A program made the translations under genes and the position numbers. Below, one piece after another: positions 8,506 to 17,163 of a stretch of 64,000 nt of DNA. The first letter of the stretch is position 1. The number at the start of each line of letters is the position of its first letter. Under the pieces are notes generated by a model. It saw only the letters and a list, made by a program, of their open reading frames with translations. It was not told the origin of the DNA and ran no database searches. Origin of the DNA: Salinimicrobium xinjiangense DSM 19287 (lineage in GTDB: Bacteria; Bacteroidota; Bacteroidia; Flavobacteriales; Flavobacteriaceae); contig NZ_AUIG01000023.1 in the NCBI RefSeq assembly GCF_000423585.1, positions 23,658 through 87,657 on the forward strand, read 5' to 3'.

Positions 8506-8909
8506 TTTTTATGGAAAACCGTCCGAAGGTCTTCAGTGATTTTTGTCGGGCGTTTGGAATCGGCATCCAGCAGGCACCACATCGATTTGGCGGCCACCAA
8601 AATTTCCCCTGTCCCGGCATTCTTAATGTTTACAAATCTTTCTGATGTAACAAAAGTAGTCTCACCCACATATGTTTCGACCAGGATGTCATCTCCTAAA
8701 AAAGCCTGCTTTTTATAGTCAATCTCATGTCTTATCACAACCCAGATAAAATCTTTTTTCAACTGCTCTGTGGCTCTCACTTCCCAATGTTCTTTGGCTA
8801 TGTCCTGAATCCATTGCACATAGCGCACGTTGTTAACGTGATGAAGATCATCAAGATCATCTTTTGTTACTTTTAGTTTGTGAGTATAAGTTTCTGCAGG
8901 TACTACCAT
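8502..8909 (-). CDS. Acyl-CoA thioesterase, 4HBT hotdog fold
   Basis: A 135-residue protein of the 4-hydroxybenzoyl-CoA thioesterase / YbgC-FadM class. HHVNNVRYVQWIQD holds the usual H(V)NN..Y motif that replaces the catalytic D-type loop, and IDYKKQAFLGDDILVETYV is the central helix/strand. It hydrolyses acyl-CoA thioesters of unknown chain type in the cytoplasm. It lies 1 bp after the cyclotransferase gene and overlaps the next gene by 4 bp, so it is the middle gene of an operon whose other two products are exported lipoproteins. No functional link between the three is evident. Confidence 0.85.
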   Translation of the reverse strand: MVVPAETYTHKLKVTKDDLDDLHHVNNVRYVQWIQDIAKEHWEVRATEQLKKDFIWVVIRHEIDYKKQAFLGDDILVETYVGETTFVTSERFVNIKNAGTGEILVAAKSMWCLLDADSKRPTKITEDLRTVFHKK

Positions 8910-8910
8910 G

Positions 8911-9966
8911 CTATTTCTCTTTTATGATTACTTCAAAAAGCGTATCCCAGTCCTTTCCGGTAACATATAATTTTTTAGTGTCTTTGTGATAGGCGATACC
9001 GTTAAGCACATCGTTTAAAGGATCAAGATCTGCAGTATTTCCCAGTTGATCTCTTAGTCCGGAAAAATCTATGATGCCTTCAATGGCTCCGTTTTCAGGA
9101 TTTATTATTGCTACTCCATCCTTCTGGTAAGTATTCGCATAAATTTTTCCTTCTACCCATTCCAGTTCATTTAATTGAGTGGCAATGGTACGGTGGGTAA
9201 GAGTCTGAATAAATCCTTCTTCTGCCTGGGTTTGAGCATTTAGGAACCAGATCTTTTCGGTGCCGTCACTCTTATAAATTCTGCTTCCGTCATTAGTTAG
9301 ACCCCAGCCTTCTTTACTTTCCCCGTATTGAAATTCACCTGTCTTTTCGAAGCTATCTACATCATAAATAAAGCCTTTGCCTTTTTTCCAGGTCAGCAAA
9401 TAGATCTTGTCATTGAGTATGGTAATTCCTTCAGCAAAAAATTCTGAAGAAATATCCACCTTTTCAAGCACCTCTCCCGTTTGAAGATCTACTTTTCTTA
9501 AAGAAGATCTTCCATATTGGCCTGTACTTTCATAAAGTTCATTTTTATAGAACTCCAGGCCCTGGGTATAGGCATCGGGTGCATGGGGATAGGTGTTGAT
9601 CACTTCATAAGTGTATGCCACCGGCGCTGTATCATTGAAAAGTGTGATTTCCTGTTGTTTTTCTTTAGAAGCTCCACCGGAATAAATGAGGGCTCTGAGG
9701 TCCCATTTCCCGAGCTTTTCATTTCTGAATGTATAATTGAGACTTTCATTACCAACAGTTTTTTCAAGGCGCTGTTCTCCCAGGAAGTAAACTACAGAAT
9801 CTTTTGGGCCTGTCACCTGCGCCTGCAGATTTTCCCCAAGCTTGAATTCTCTCTTATTTTCGTTTATTTCGAGTACATAACTGGTCTCCGGCTCATCGGA
9901 ATCGTTTCCACATGAATAGGAAAGAACACCTAAAACAAACAAAAAGAGGAGGTTATAATTCTTCAT
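8911..9966 (-). CDS. Glutaminyl-peptide (glutamine) cyclotransferase, lipoprotein
   Basis: A 351-residue protein of the plant/bacterial-type glutamine cyclotransferase family (PF05096), a five-bladed propeller that converts N-terminal Gln of peptides to pyroglutamate. Lipobox LSYSC (Cys19). An extra N-terminal domain of about 100 residues (Ig-like, beta-rich) precedes the propeller, which starts at YEVINTYPHAPDAYTQGL. Key family stretches: FAEGIT, EGWGLTNDG, ELEWVEGKIYAN and DVLNGIAY. It probably acts on periplasmic or surface peptides, protecting N-termini. First gene of the operon with the thioesterase and the beta-helix lipoprotein. Start supported by the signal peptide. Confidence 0.9.
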   Translation of the reverse strand: MKNYNLLFLFVLGVLSYSCGNDSDEPETSYVLEINENKREFKLGENLQAQVTGPKDSVVYFLGEQRLEKTVGNESLNYTFRNEKLGKWDLRALIYSGGASKEKQQEITLFNDTAPVAYTYEVINTYPHAPDAYTQGLEFYKNELYESTGQYGRSSLRKVDLQTGEVLEKVDISSEFFAEGITILNDKIYLLTWKKGKGFIYDVDSFEKTGEFQYGESKEGWGLTNDGSRIYKSDGTEKIWFLNAQTQAEEGFIQTLTHRTIATQLNELEWVEGKIYANTYQKDGVAIINPENGAIEGIIDFSGLRDQLGNTADLDPLNDVLNGIAYHKDTKKLYVTGKDWDTLFEVIIKEK

Positions 9967-10020
9967 TTTTTCACTACAATTTTATTCGAGCTAAATTAAC
10001 TAATTCGGTTTAGAAAATAC

Positions 10021-10050
10021 TTGCAAAAAGTATGAAAGGTTGTATATTTG
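10021..10050 (+). promoter_or_regulatory. SRP RNA promoter (TTG-N19-TATATTTG)
   Basis: TTG at 10021-10023 and TATATTTG at 10043-10050, 19 bp apart: both boxes fit the Bacteroidota sigma-ABfr consensus. The last G is 5 bp before the first paired base of the RNA (10055), giving an internal ruler for start sites in this genome. Confidence 0.8.
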
Positions 10051-10054
10051 CCCC

Positions 10055-10150
10055 GGCAAGTCCCACACAACCAGCTCCTGCTGAACTCCCCCAGGGCGGG
10101 AACGCAGCAAGGGTAGGCGGTCGTAGCGGTGTGATGTGGGTAGCTTGCCA
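10055..10150 (+). ncRNA. ffs: Signal recognition particle RNA, small (4.5S) type
   Basis: About 96 nt that fold into one long hairpin. The ends GGCAAG (10055-10060) and CTTGCC (10144-10149) pair, as do CCCACAC and GTGTGATGTGGG further in. The apical part contains the invariant SRP helix 8 signature GGGCGGGAACGCAGCAAGGG with its asymmetric loop. This RNA binds Ffh and directs membrane-protein ribosomes to FtsY. It is followed by ATTTTTTG, a terminator formed by the closing stem and T run. The promoter upstream is perfect. No protein frame across it is credible. Confidence 0.9.
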
Positions 10151-10179
10151 TTTTTTGTTTCCATAAGTCAGATTTATTG

Positions 10180-10187
10180 CATCTTTG
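10180..10187 (+). promoter_or_regulatory. Possible -7 element of a leaderless SDR transcript
   Basis: CATCTTTG differs from TAnnTTTG by one base (C for T). Applying the +5 spacing seen for the SRP RNA puts the start site at 10192, exactly the A of the SDR start codon. Weak by itself; see the finding on leaderless starts. Confidence 0.35.
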
Positions 10188-10191
10188 CAGC

Positions 10192-11004
10192 ATGACAGAA
10201 ACAGCTTCAAAAGTGGTCCTTATTACCGGGGCATCTTCAGGAATTGGAAAAGCCATTGCCGAATTCCTTCAATCAAAGAATTTTATCGTTTTTGGAACCA
10301 GCAGAAATCCTTCTAACCAGGAATCTTCGTTTCCTCTTGTGGCTCTTGATGTCACAAAACCTGAAACTATTAAATCTGCAGTTGAGGAAGTAATCGCTTC
10401 CGCAGGAAAGATCGACGTACTGGTAAATAATGCAGGTATAGGGATCACGGGCCCAATAGAGGAGACGCCAGATGAGGAGATCAAGAAGGCTTTTAACACG
10501 AATTATTTTGGTCCAATCAATGTTATAAAAGCTGTGCTGCCCGAAATGCGCAGGAATAAAGAAGGACTCATCATTAACGTTACCTCTATTGCAGGTTATA
10601 TGGGACTTCCTTACCGCGGAATATATTCAGCTTCAAAGGGGGCTTTAGAACTTACCACAGAGGCTTTTCGTATGGAATTGAAAGACTTTAATATCAAGAT
10701 GACCAATATTGCCCCCGGAGATTTCGCAACAAATATAGCGGCCGGAAGATATCATGCTCCTGTAACTGAAGGTTCTCCCTATGAAAAACCTTACGGCAAT
10801 ACACTTAAGATCATGAACCAGCACGTAGATGAAGGCAAGGATCCTCTGTTAATGGCACGGGCGGTTTTGAAGATCATCCGGGAAAAAGAACCCAGAGCAC
10901 ATTACAAAGTGGGGGAACCTCTTCAAAAATTTTCAATCGCCCTTAAAAGAATTCTGCCCGACAAAGTTTATGAGAGATTGCTCTTAAAGCATTATAAATT
11001 GTAA
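10192..11004 (+). CDS. SDR family oxidoreductase
   Basis: A 270-residue classical short-chain dehydrogenase. NAD(P)-binding TGASSGIG (12-19), NNAG (79-82), catalytic Ser near 132, and YSASK with Y145 and K149. C-terminal length and the FRMELKDFNIKMTNIAPGDFATNI segment are close to the 11-beta-HSD-like/retinol-type SDRs of Bacteroidota. Substrate unknown. An upstream in-frame ATG (10177) would add five residues, but the one at 10192 fits the family start and the promoter spacing. The gene follows the SRP RNA and may also receive read-through. The next gene (fsa) has its own possible promoter. Confidence 0.9.
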   Translation: MTETASKVVLITGASSGIGKAIAEFLQSKNFIVFGTSRNPSNQESSFPLVALDVTKPETIKSAVEEVIASAGKIDVLVNNAGIGITGPIEETPDEEIKKAFNTNYFGPINVIKAVLPEMRRNKEGLIINVTSIAGYMGLPYRGIYSASKGALELTTEAFRMELKDFNIKMTNIAPGDFATNIAAGRYHAPVTEGSPYEKPYGNTLKIMNQHVDEGKDPLLMARAVLKIIREKEPRAHYKVGEPLQKFSIALKRILPDKVYERLLLKHYKL

Positions 11005-11006
11005 TT

Positions 11007-11034
11007 TTGCCGAAGTGCAAAAAATATACTTTTT
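11007..11034 (+). promoter_or_regulatory. Possible promoter of the transaldolase gene
   Basis: TTG (11007-11009), a 17-bp spacer and TACTTTTT (11027-11034), one mismatch to TAnnTTTG. It would give a leader of about 30 nt before the ATG at 11068. Confidence 0.4.
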
Positions 11035-11067
11035 CACCAACATTTTAATTATTTATAACAACACACT

Positions 11068-11721
11068 ATGAAATTTTTTATTGATACAGCAAATCTTGAC
11101 CAGATCAAAGAAGCCCAGGATCTGGGAGTTCTTGACGGGGTAACTACCAATCCATCCTTAATGGCTAAAGAAGGGATCACCGGGAAGGAGAACATTCTAG
11201 AACATTATAAAAAGATCTGTGAGATCACAACAGGAGATGTGAGTGCCGAAGTAATTGCTACTACCTTTGATGAGATCGTAAAGGAAGGGGAGGAGTTAGC
11301 TTCGCTTCACGATCAAATTATAGTTAAGGTGCCAATGATCAAAGAAGGTATCAAAGCGATAAAATATTTTAGTGATAAAGGAATAAAAACTAACTGTACC
11401 CTGGTGTTTTCTGCGGGACAGGCACTGCTTGCTGCTAAAGCCGGGGCTACCTATGTTTCTCCATTTATTGGAAGACTCGACGATATTTCTACAGATGGTT
11501 TAAATCTTATCATGGAGATCCGTCAGATCTATGATAACTATGGTTTTGATACTCAGATTCTGGCAGCTTCAGTAAGACATACAATGCACGTGATCGACTG
11601 TGCTAAGATTGGTGCAGATGTCATGACTGGACCGTTGTCGTCCATTACCGGACTCTTGAACCACCCGTTAACAGATATAGGGTTGGAGAAATTCCTGGCA
11701 GATCACAAGAAGGGAAATTAA
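11068..11721 (+). CDS. fsa: Fructose-6-phosphate aldolase / small transaldolase
   Basis: A 217-residue TalC/FSA-type class I aldolase (subfamily of about 220 aa, decameric). N-terminal FFIDTANL (Asp6), TTNPSL (26-31) and the Schiff-base lysine K87 in IIVKVPM; then [26 protein letters not shown]. It either transfers dihydroxyacetone units between sugar phosphates in the pentose phosphate pathway or makes fructose 6-phosphate from DHA and GAP. The two activities cannot be told apart from this sequence with certainty; in Flavobacteria this protein is usually annotated as fructose-6-phosphate aldolase. Acts in the cytoplasm. Confidence 0.93.
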   Translation: MKFFIDTANLDQIKEAQDLGVLDGVTTNPSLMAKEGITGKENILEHYKKICEITTGDVSAEVIATTFDEIVKEGEELASLHDQIIVKVPMIKEGIKAIKYFSDKGIKTNCTLVFSAGQALLAAKAGATYVSPFIGRLDDISTDGLNLIMEIRQIYDNYGFDTQILAASVRHTMHVIDCAKIGADVMTGPLSSITGLLNHPLTDIGLEKFLADHKKGN

Positions 11722-11745
11722 ATTCTTAAAGGCCAGCCATTAAAA

Positions 11746-11776
11746 CAAGTCTTTTTTCTTCGGAAGAAAGGCTTTT
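11746..11776. terminator. Hairpin between fsa and the TlpA-like lipoprotein gene
   Basis: An imperfect stem, AAGTCTTTTTTCTT with AAGAAAGGCTT, loop around CGG, followed by TTTTTTA on the plus strand. The convergent genes both end beside it. Confidence 0.6.
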
Positions 11777-13225
11777 TTACTGGTTGATAAATTCCAGGAT
11801 CTTGGTTTCAAATTGAGAAGAACCGAGATAAATATCTCCGGATACCACCTCTCCCGAAGAATTAATAAACAGCACTTTATCCAGGTAATAGTCAAAAAAT
11901 TGCTTATTTATTCTGGTAGGGGCAAGCTGATAGGCAAATTCGGGATCATAGAAATTATTTCTCACTGCTACTCTCCATGCAGGCTCTTCGGAGACATCAA
12001 GGTTGACACCAATAAAATCTATTTCGGGATATTTCTTCCTGTACTTCGCTATATCCTGATGCTCCTCAACATGTCCCAATTTATAAACCGACCACAAATA
12101 AATAATGGAAGGTTTTTTTATAATTGAGTCCATAGTAACAAATTGACCATCCATATTGAGCAATCTTACATTGCCGAGGCTTGTTCCCGGGAGATAAGCA
12201 AGCTGAATGCTTCCCAATTGCCGCATCTCGTCCAGATCCTCCTCGGGAAGATCCTGGTTTTTTAATTCGTTCAGGATCGAGATAATATTTTCCCTGCTGG
12301 AAGCCGAAACGATTCCTCTTATTGCGATTTTTCTTAGTAAATCTTTTCGCAACGTAGGTAATTGGACCAGTTCCCCGGCCTTTCTTATTCTACTGTTAAC
12401 ATTTTCGACGTTAGAAAGATTTGAACAGTCATCGCTATCTAAACCACTGCTGCCACACCAGGACAAAGAATAATTTATAAGGTAATTCTCCAGAAATCTT
12501 TTATAGCCCGGGCTACACTGGAGGTTTTCAGAGTTGAAATTGGCGTCATCTCTGTAAGAGTGGAAATTCTCCGGGAACTGTTTGGAATATTCTTTATAGT
12601 ACTTGGACACCAGATAACTATAACGTTCCTTAAGGTCATTATTTTCATACTTTATAACCTCTTTTGCAAGAGCAACAAAGTCATTTGAAAATTTATTCTT
12701 TTCAGCTACGCGCTGAAGATGATCGAGCCTTGATTGATGAATGGAATCTGCTTTTTTCTCGAAAAGGCCCGGATTATATTCCTGAAAATTGAGAAGTAGA
12801 TCTGAATTTGCTTCATCATGCAAATACATTTCGGCCATGAAATTATTTCGTGCTCTGCCTTTGCCACTAAAATGCAGGGATTCATCAAATGCCAGAGTAT
12901 TGGCTCTCAACAAGAGGCTATCGCCGGGTGAGATATAGATATTTTGCGTCTCCGGTTTGTGTAAAAGAAGGTACAAGCCTTGTTCTGCATTCTCAATTTT
13001 ATAACTGAATTTGTTTTTATTATTAAGCTTTACCGTATCCAGAACAACCCCCTTACGCTTTATTATAACATGATTAATGGTGGGGTTAATAATTTCCCCG
13101 CCAATATAGGCATAGGAAGGTGTAGGATCTGAGAAATTTCCGCAGCTGTAATAAAAGATTACAGTGCTCAGCAAAAGCAGTGCTGACGCAGCACTAAAGT
13201 ACTTATTTAATCCTAACTTTCTCAA
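11777..13225 (-). CDS. TlpA-like exported protein without the redox CxxC
   Basis: A 482-residue exported protein with an N-terminal hydrophobic segment and a Cys28 (YYSC), possibly a lipoprotein. Residues about 40-130 look like the beta-rich domain (DUF4369-like) that precedes thioredoxin domains in Bacteroidota, with KRKGVVLDTVKL and ISPGDSLLL. A helical middle follows. The C-terminal third has a TlpA/AhpC-TSA shape: GTSLGNVRLLNMDG, then IIYLWSVYKLGHVEEHQD, IDFIGVNLD and PTRINKQFFDYYLDKVLFINSSGEV. At the active-site position, where TlpA has WATWCGPC, it reads WSVYKLGH, so it cannot act as a thiol oxidoreductase. Single gene, divergent from the ABC-F gene. Confidence 0.7.
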   Translation of the reverse strand: MRKLGLNKYFSAASALLLLSTVIFYYSCGNFSDPTPSYAYIGGEIINPTINHVIIKRKGVVLDTVKLNNKNKFSYKIENAEQGLYLLLHKPETQNIYISPGDSLLLRANTLAFDESLHFSGKGRARNNFMAEMYLHDEANSDLLLNFQEYNPGLFEKKADSIHQSRLDHLQRVAEKNKFSNDFVALAKEVIKYENNDLKERYSYLVSKYYKEYSKQFPENFHSYRDDANFNSENLQCSPGYKRFLENYLINYSLSWCGSSGLDSDDCSNLSNVENVNSRIRKAGELVQLPTLRKDLLRKIAIRGIVSASSRENIISILNELKNQDLPEEDLDEMRQLGSIQLAYLPGTSLGNVRLLNMDGQFVTMDSIIKKPSIIYLWSVYKLGHVEEHQDIAKYRKKYPEIDFIGVNLDVSEEPAWRVAVRNNFYDPEFAYQLAPTRINKQFFDYYLDKVLFINSSGEVVSGDIYLGSSQFETKILEFINQ

Positions 13226-13304
13226 TGGTTTGGAGGGCCAAATTTACGGGAAAGCAAATGTAGATTTGAAGCCTTCATTACTATGTTAACTCATCGTTAA
13301 ATAG

Positions 13305-15005
<1,701 letters not shown>

Positions 15006-15023
15006 AGCTTAAAATAAGCACTT

Positions 15024-15060
15024 TTAAGGAGGTTCTGAAAATGCATTTTTGGGACCTCTT
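15024..15060. terminator. Hairpin ending the ABC-F gene, with AAAATGCATTTT core
   Basis: GAGGTTC and GGACCTC arms enclose a self-complementary GAAAATGCATTTTT core. The 3' arm touches the stop codon of the convergent 67-aa membrane protein gene. It is one member of the AAAAATGGCATTTTT-type dispersed inverted repeat. Confidence 0.6.
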
Positions 15061-15263
15061 TATATTTGTGGTGGTCTGTTTCTGAAGAACTTGTACAGGT
15101 CAAAAGCTCCAAGGATAATGAATCCAATGGCTATGATGATCCTGAAAGTGGTGTATTCAGCTCCATTGATAAAAGTAAAGATCCTGTAGCCACCGTAGCC
15201 TAAAAAGGCGATGCCCAAAAATAAATTTAAATAATTTCGACCCGAGGCAGTGCTCATTTTCAT
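15060..15263 (-). CDS. Small two-helix membrane protein
   Basis: A 67-residue protein with two hydrophobic segments (about 12-29 and 38-56) and a short basic tail ending in RNRPPQI. No family is recognised. It overlaps the DUF2007 gene by 4 bp (ATGA), so the two are co-translated. A second ATG two codons later is equally possible. The tight coupling suggests it forms a unit with the DUF2007 protein. Confidence 0.65.
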   Translation of the reverse strand: MKMSTASGRNYLNLFLGIAFLGYGGYRIFTFINGAEYTTFRIIIAIGFIILGAFDLYKFFRNRPPQI

Positions 15264-15499
15264 TTTTTCTCTTCGGGAAATGTTTCCTGTGTGATCTTAA
15301 GTGCTTTATCAAAATGTGAAGTTTTGGCAAATAACAGGACCTGCCCGGGAAGCCCTCCTCCAAATCCCGCTCTTAAGCCGGAATCAAAGTCGTTTCTTAC
15401 CCTGGTGGGTATACCTTCTTCTGCCAAAAGATTTTGTAAATGCTGGACGTTCACTTCACTTCCGGTATAAACTCTTTTGTATTCCTCTTCTTCGTTCAT
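15260..15499 (-). CDS. DUF2007 domain protein
   Basis: A 79-residue protein resembling DUF2007 (PF09413): an RVYTGSEVNVQHLQNLLAEEGIP start, a short beta hairpin, then LLFAKTSHFDKALKI. These small alpha/beta proteins, with a fold related to GlnB/ferredoxin, are called putative signal transducers because they are often fused to or beside zinc-ribbon and membrane proteins. The function is unknown. It is translationally coupled to a 67-residue membrane protein downstream. The sequence carries a glycine-rich loop (about 44-51). Confidence 0.75.
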   Translation of the reverse strand: MNEEEEYKRVYTGSEVNVQHLQNLLAEEGIPTRVRNDFDSGLRAGFGGGLPGQVLLFAKTSHFDKALKITQETFPEEKK

Positions 15500-15570
15500 A
15501 TTTCAAGATTTGTTTTAAAATTAATGAGAATCTGATTTCTCAGGCTGCATTTAAACTGAAATTAACACTT

Positions 15571-16305
15571 TCAGGCATTATAAAATTTACTGTTCCAGTT
15601 TCCTGAACTAAAATTCTTTCCGAGACTAATTCCGTAGAAAAAGATCAAAGCTATAAGGGACTTAAAGGTATACATAAAGAGAATAAGAAATTGAGAAGTC
15701 TCCTGAAATTGCGAAAAGAAAACCTCCCTTATTCCGAAGGTGAGAAAGAAACTTGCAAAAAAGGAAAAAATGATCAGATTTTCTAGGTTTCGCAAGGGCC
15801 ACATGGCGATCTTTCTAAGTGGATGAATATCTGTTCCCCATTTGTGCAGCAGGTAGTAATAGTTGTTTCCTATTGGCGCAAACAGCATTGGATCGTCTGC
15901 ATTCTCCAATCTAAAATATTTTGCAGGGGCAAGGATAGTGAATCCATTCAATACAATATCATGTTGTTTTTCGGTACTGCTGACTGCTTCCAGCGCTTCA
16001 CCCGGTATTTCGCCCTTAAAATATTTCGTGCTGAGAAACCGCAGGCGGTATTGTATACAAATCTTTTTGATCTGAGATATGTGATAGATCCTTCCGCTTT
16101 CAAGCAAGTCAAAATTAAAAGCATTGTTATGAATTTCTTCGGGATCTTCCCTGTTTATCCGATGAAGGACTTCCTGTTGAGAACCGGCTTTTCTGAGGAT
16201 TTCACGCACTTCTTCTAGTAGCGCCTCCTGCTTCATTTCCTTTTTTCTCAGGTTTTCGAGTTTTTTCTGAAGGTTTATTCTGTCTGTCAGCATCTTCTTT
16301 TGCAT
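15571..16305 (-). CDS. Unknown protein with coiled coil and two C-terminal membrane helices
   Basis: A 244-residue protein with no recognised family. The N-terminal 50 residues form a charged coiled-coil helix. A central soluble domain (about 60-165) contains SGRIYHISQIKKICIQYRLRFL, TEKQHDIVLNGFTILAPAKYF and LFAPIGNNYYYLLHKWG. Two transmembrane segments follow at about 178-200 and 207-230. The central sequences look like a compact domain facing the cytoplasm beside the membrane. The start at 16305 is followed by MLTDRI four codons later, an alternative start. It is transcribed alone. Confidence 0.6.
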   Translation of the reverse strand: MQKKMLTDRINLQKKLENLRKKEMKQEALLEEVREILRKAGSQQEVLHRINREDPEEIHNNAFNFDLLESGRIYHISQIKKICIQYRLRFLSTKYFKGEIPGEALEAVSSTEKQHDIVLNGFTILAPAKYFRLENADDPMLFAPIGNNYYYLLHKWGTDIHPLRKIAMWPLRNLENLIIFSFFASFFLTFGIREVFFSQFQETSQFLILFMYTFKSLIALIFFYGISLGKNFSSGNWNSKFYNA

Positions 16306-16490
16306 TTAAGCTAATAAAACTAGACAATAACTATAAAACAAACAAAACTCCGATTTTTGGCTTTTTATTAAATATTCATACTGTTAATTTTAAGATTGCA
16401 GGGTTAAAATAACTTTAAACCCTCCTATGACCAAAAGGAATAGGCGGGGAAATCTTATCTTGAGGAGGTAATTCAAAAACAAAAAGAAAG

Positions 16491-17075
16491 ATGAGATTTT
16501 TTAAACACTTTTTAAGCCTCAGTATTTTAACGGGATTTCTTGTTGCAAGCTGTGGTCCAAAAGTAGACGCAGATAAAAAAGTTGCAAGTATGAGCAGCTA
16601 TAACAGCTACGCATTTCTCCCCAACCAGGATACCATACAAACCTCAAATTATGACAACGCCCGGGTTAATGAAGTCGTGATTGATGAGATAAGGACCAAT
16701 ATGCAGGAAAAGAATTATCGCCTGGATCGCAACCAACCCGATCTACTGGTATATTATCACCTGATGATGGATGAGGAAAATGCAGTAAATGCGAATCCCG
16801 TTTATACCAATTACAGTTACTACAGGCCAGGGCACTATGTAGGACCTTACTACCGCAATTACGCCTATAATAATTACTTTACCGTTCCTCGTATTGTAGG
16901 GACCAAGGTACAGCAAATATCGTATAAGGAAGGAACTTTGGTTATTGACCTGATTGACCGTAGAACCAATGAGATCGTCTGGAGAGGTACTGCTGAAGAT
17001 GTGATTGAGCGTAACAACCTGGAAGCTGAATTAAGGACGTACATAGACGCAATTTTTGAGAGGTTGCCAAAGTAG
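16491..17075 (+). CDS. DUF4136 lipoprotein
   Basis: A 194-residue lipoprotein with lipobox VASC (Cys21). The mature part fits DUF4136 (PF13590): MSSYNSYAFLPN near the start, NMQEKNYRLDRNQPDLLVYYHL in the middle and the ending GTLVIDLIDRRTNEIVWRGTAEDVI. A tyrosine/asparagine-rich insertion (about 102-125) lies in the middle. Members are envelope proteins of unknown role, widespread in Bacteroidota and Gammaproteobacteria. A GAGGAGGT sequence 24 bp before the ATG is too far away to be a normal ribosome binding site. A strong terminator follows at 17115-17147. Confidence 0.85.
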   Translation: MRFFKHFLSLSILTGFLVASCGPKVDADKKVASMSSYNSYAFLPNQDTIQTSNYDNARVNEVVIDEIRTNMQEKNYRLDRNQPDLLVYYHLMMDEENAVNANPVYTNYSYYRPGHYVGPYYRNYAYNNYFTVPRIVGTKVQQISYKEGTLVIDLIDRRTNEIVWRGTAEDVIERNNLEAELRTYIDAIFERLPK

Positions 17076-17114
17076 AAGTCCAAATTAATACAAAAAAAAA
17101 CTGCTTTAAAATAA

Positions 17115-17147
17115 AAGAGGCTGTTCGATAGAACAGCCTCTTTTTAT
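17115..17147. terminator. Bidirectional terminator between the DUF4136 gene and pheT
   Basis: Perfect 12-bp stem AAGAGGCTGTTC / GAACAGCCTCTT, loop GATA, then TTTATATTT; A-rich on the other side. Confidence 0.85.
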
Positions 17148-17163
17148 ATTTATCTAATTATAT

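Noticed and set aside
9996..10256. Minus-strand open frames over the SRP RNA
   Set aside because: Antisense to a structured RNA with a perfect promoter; protein composition unlike neighbours.
16461..16468. GAGGAGGT as a Shine-Dalgarno site for the DUF4136 gene
   Set aside because: It is 22 bp from the ATG, too far for ribosome binding, and Bacteroidota rarely use such sites.
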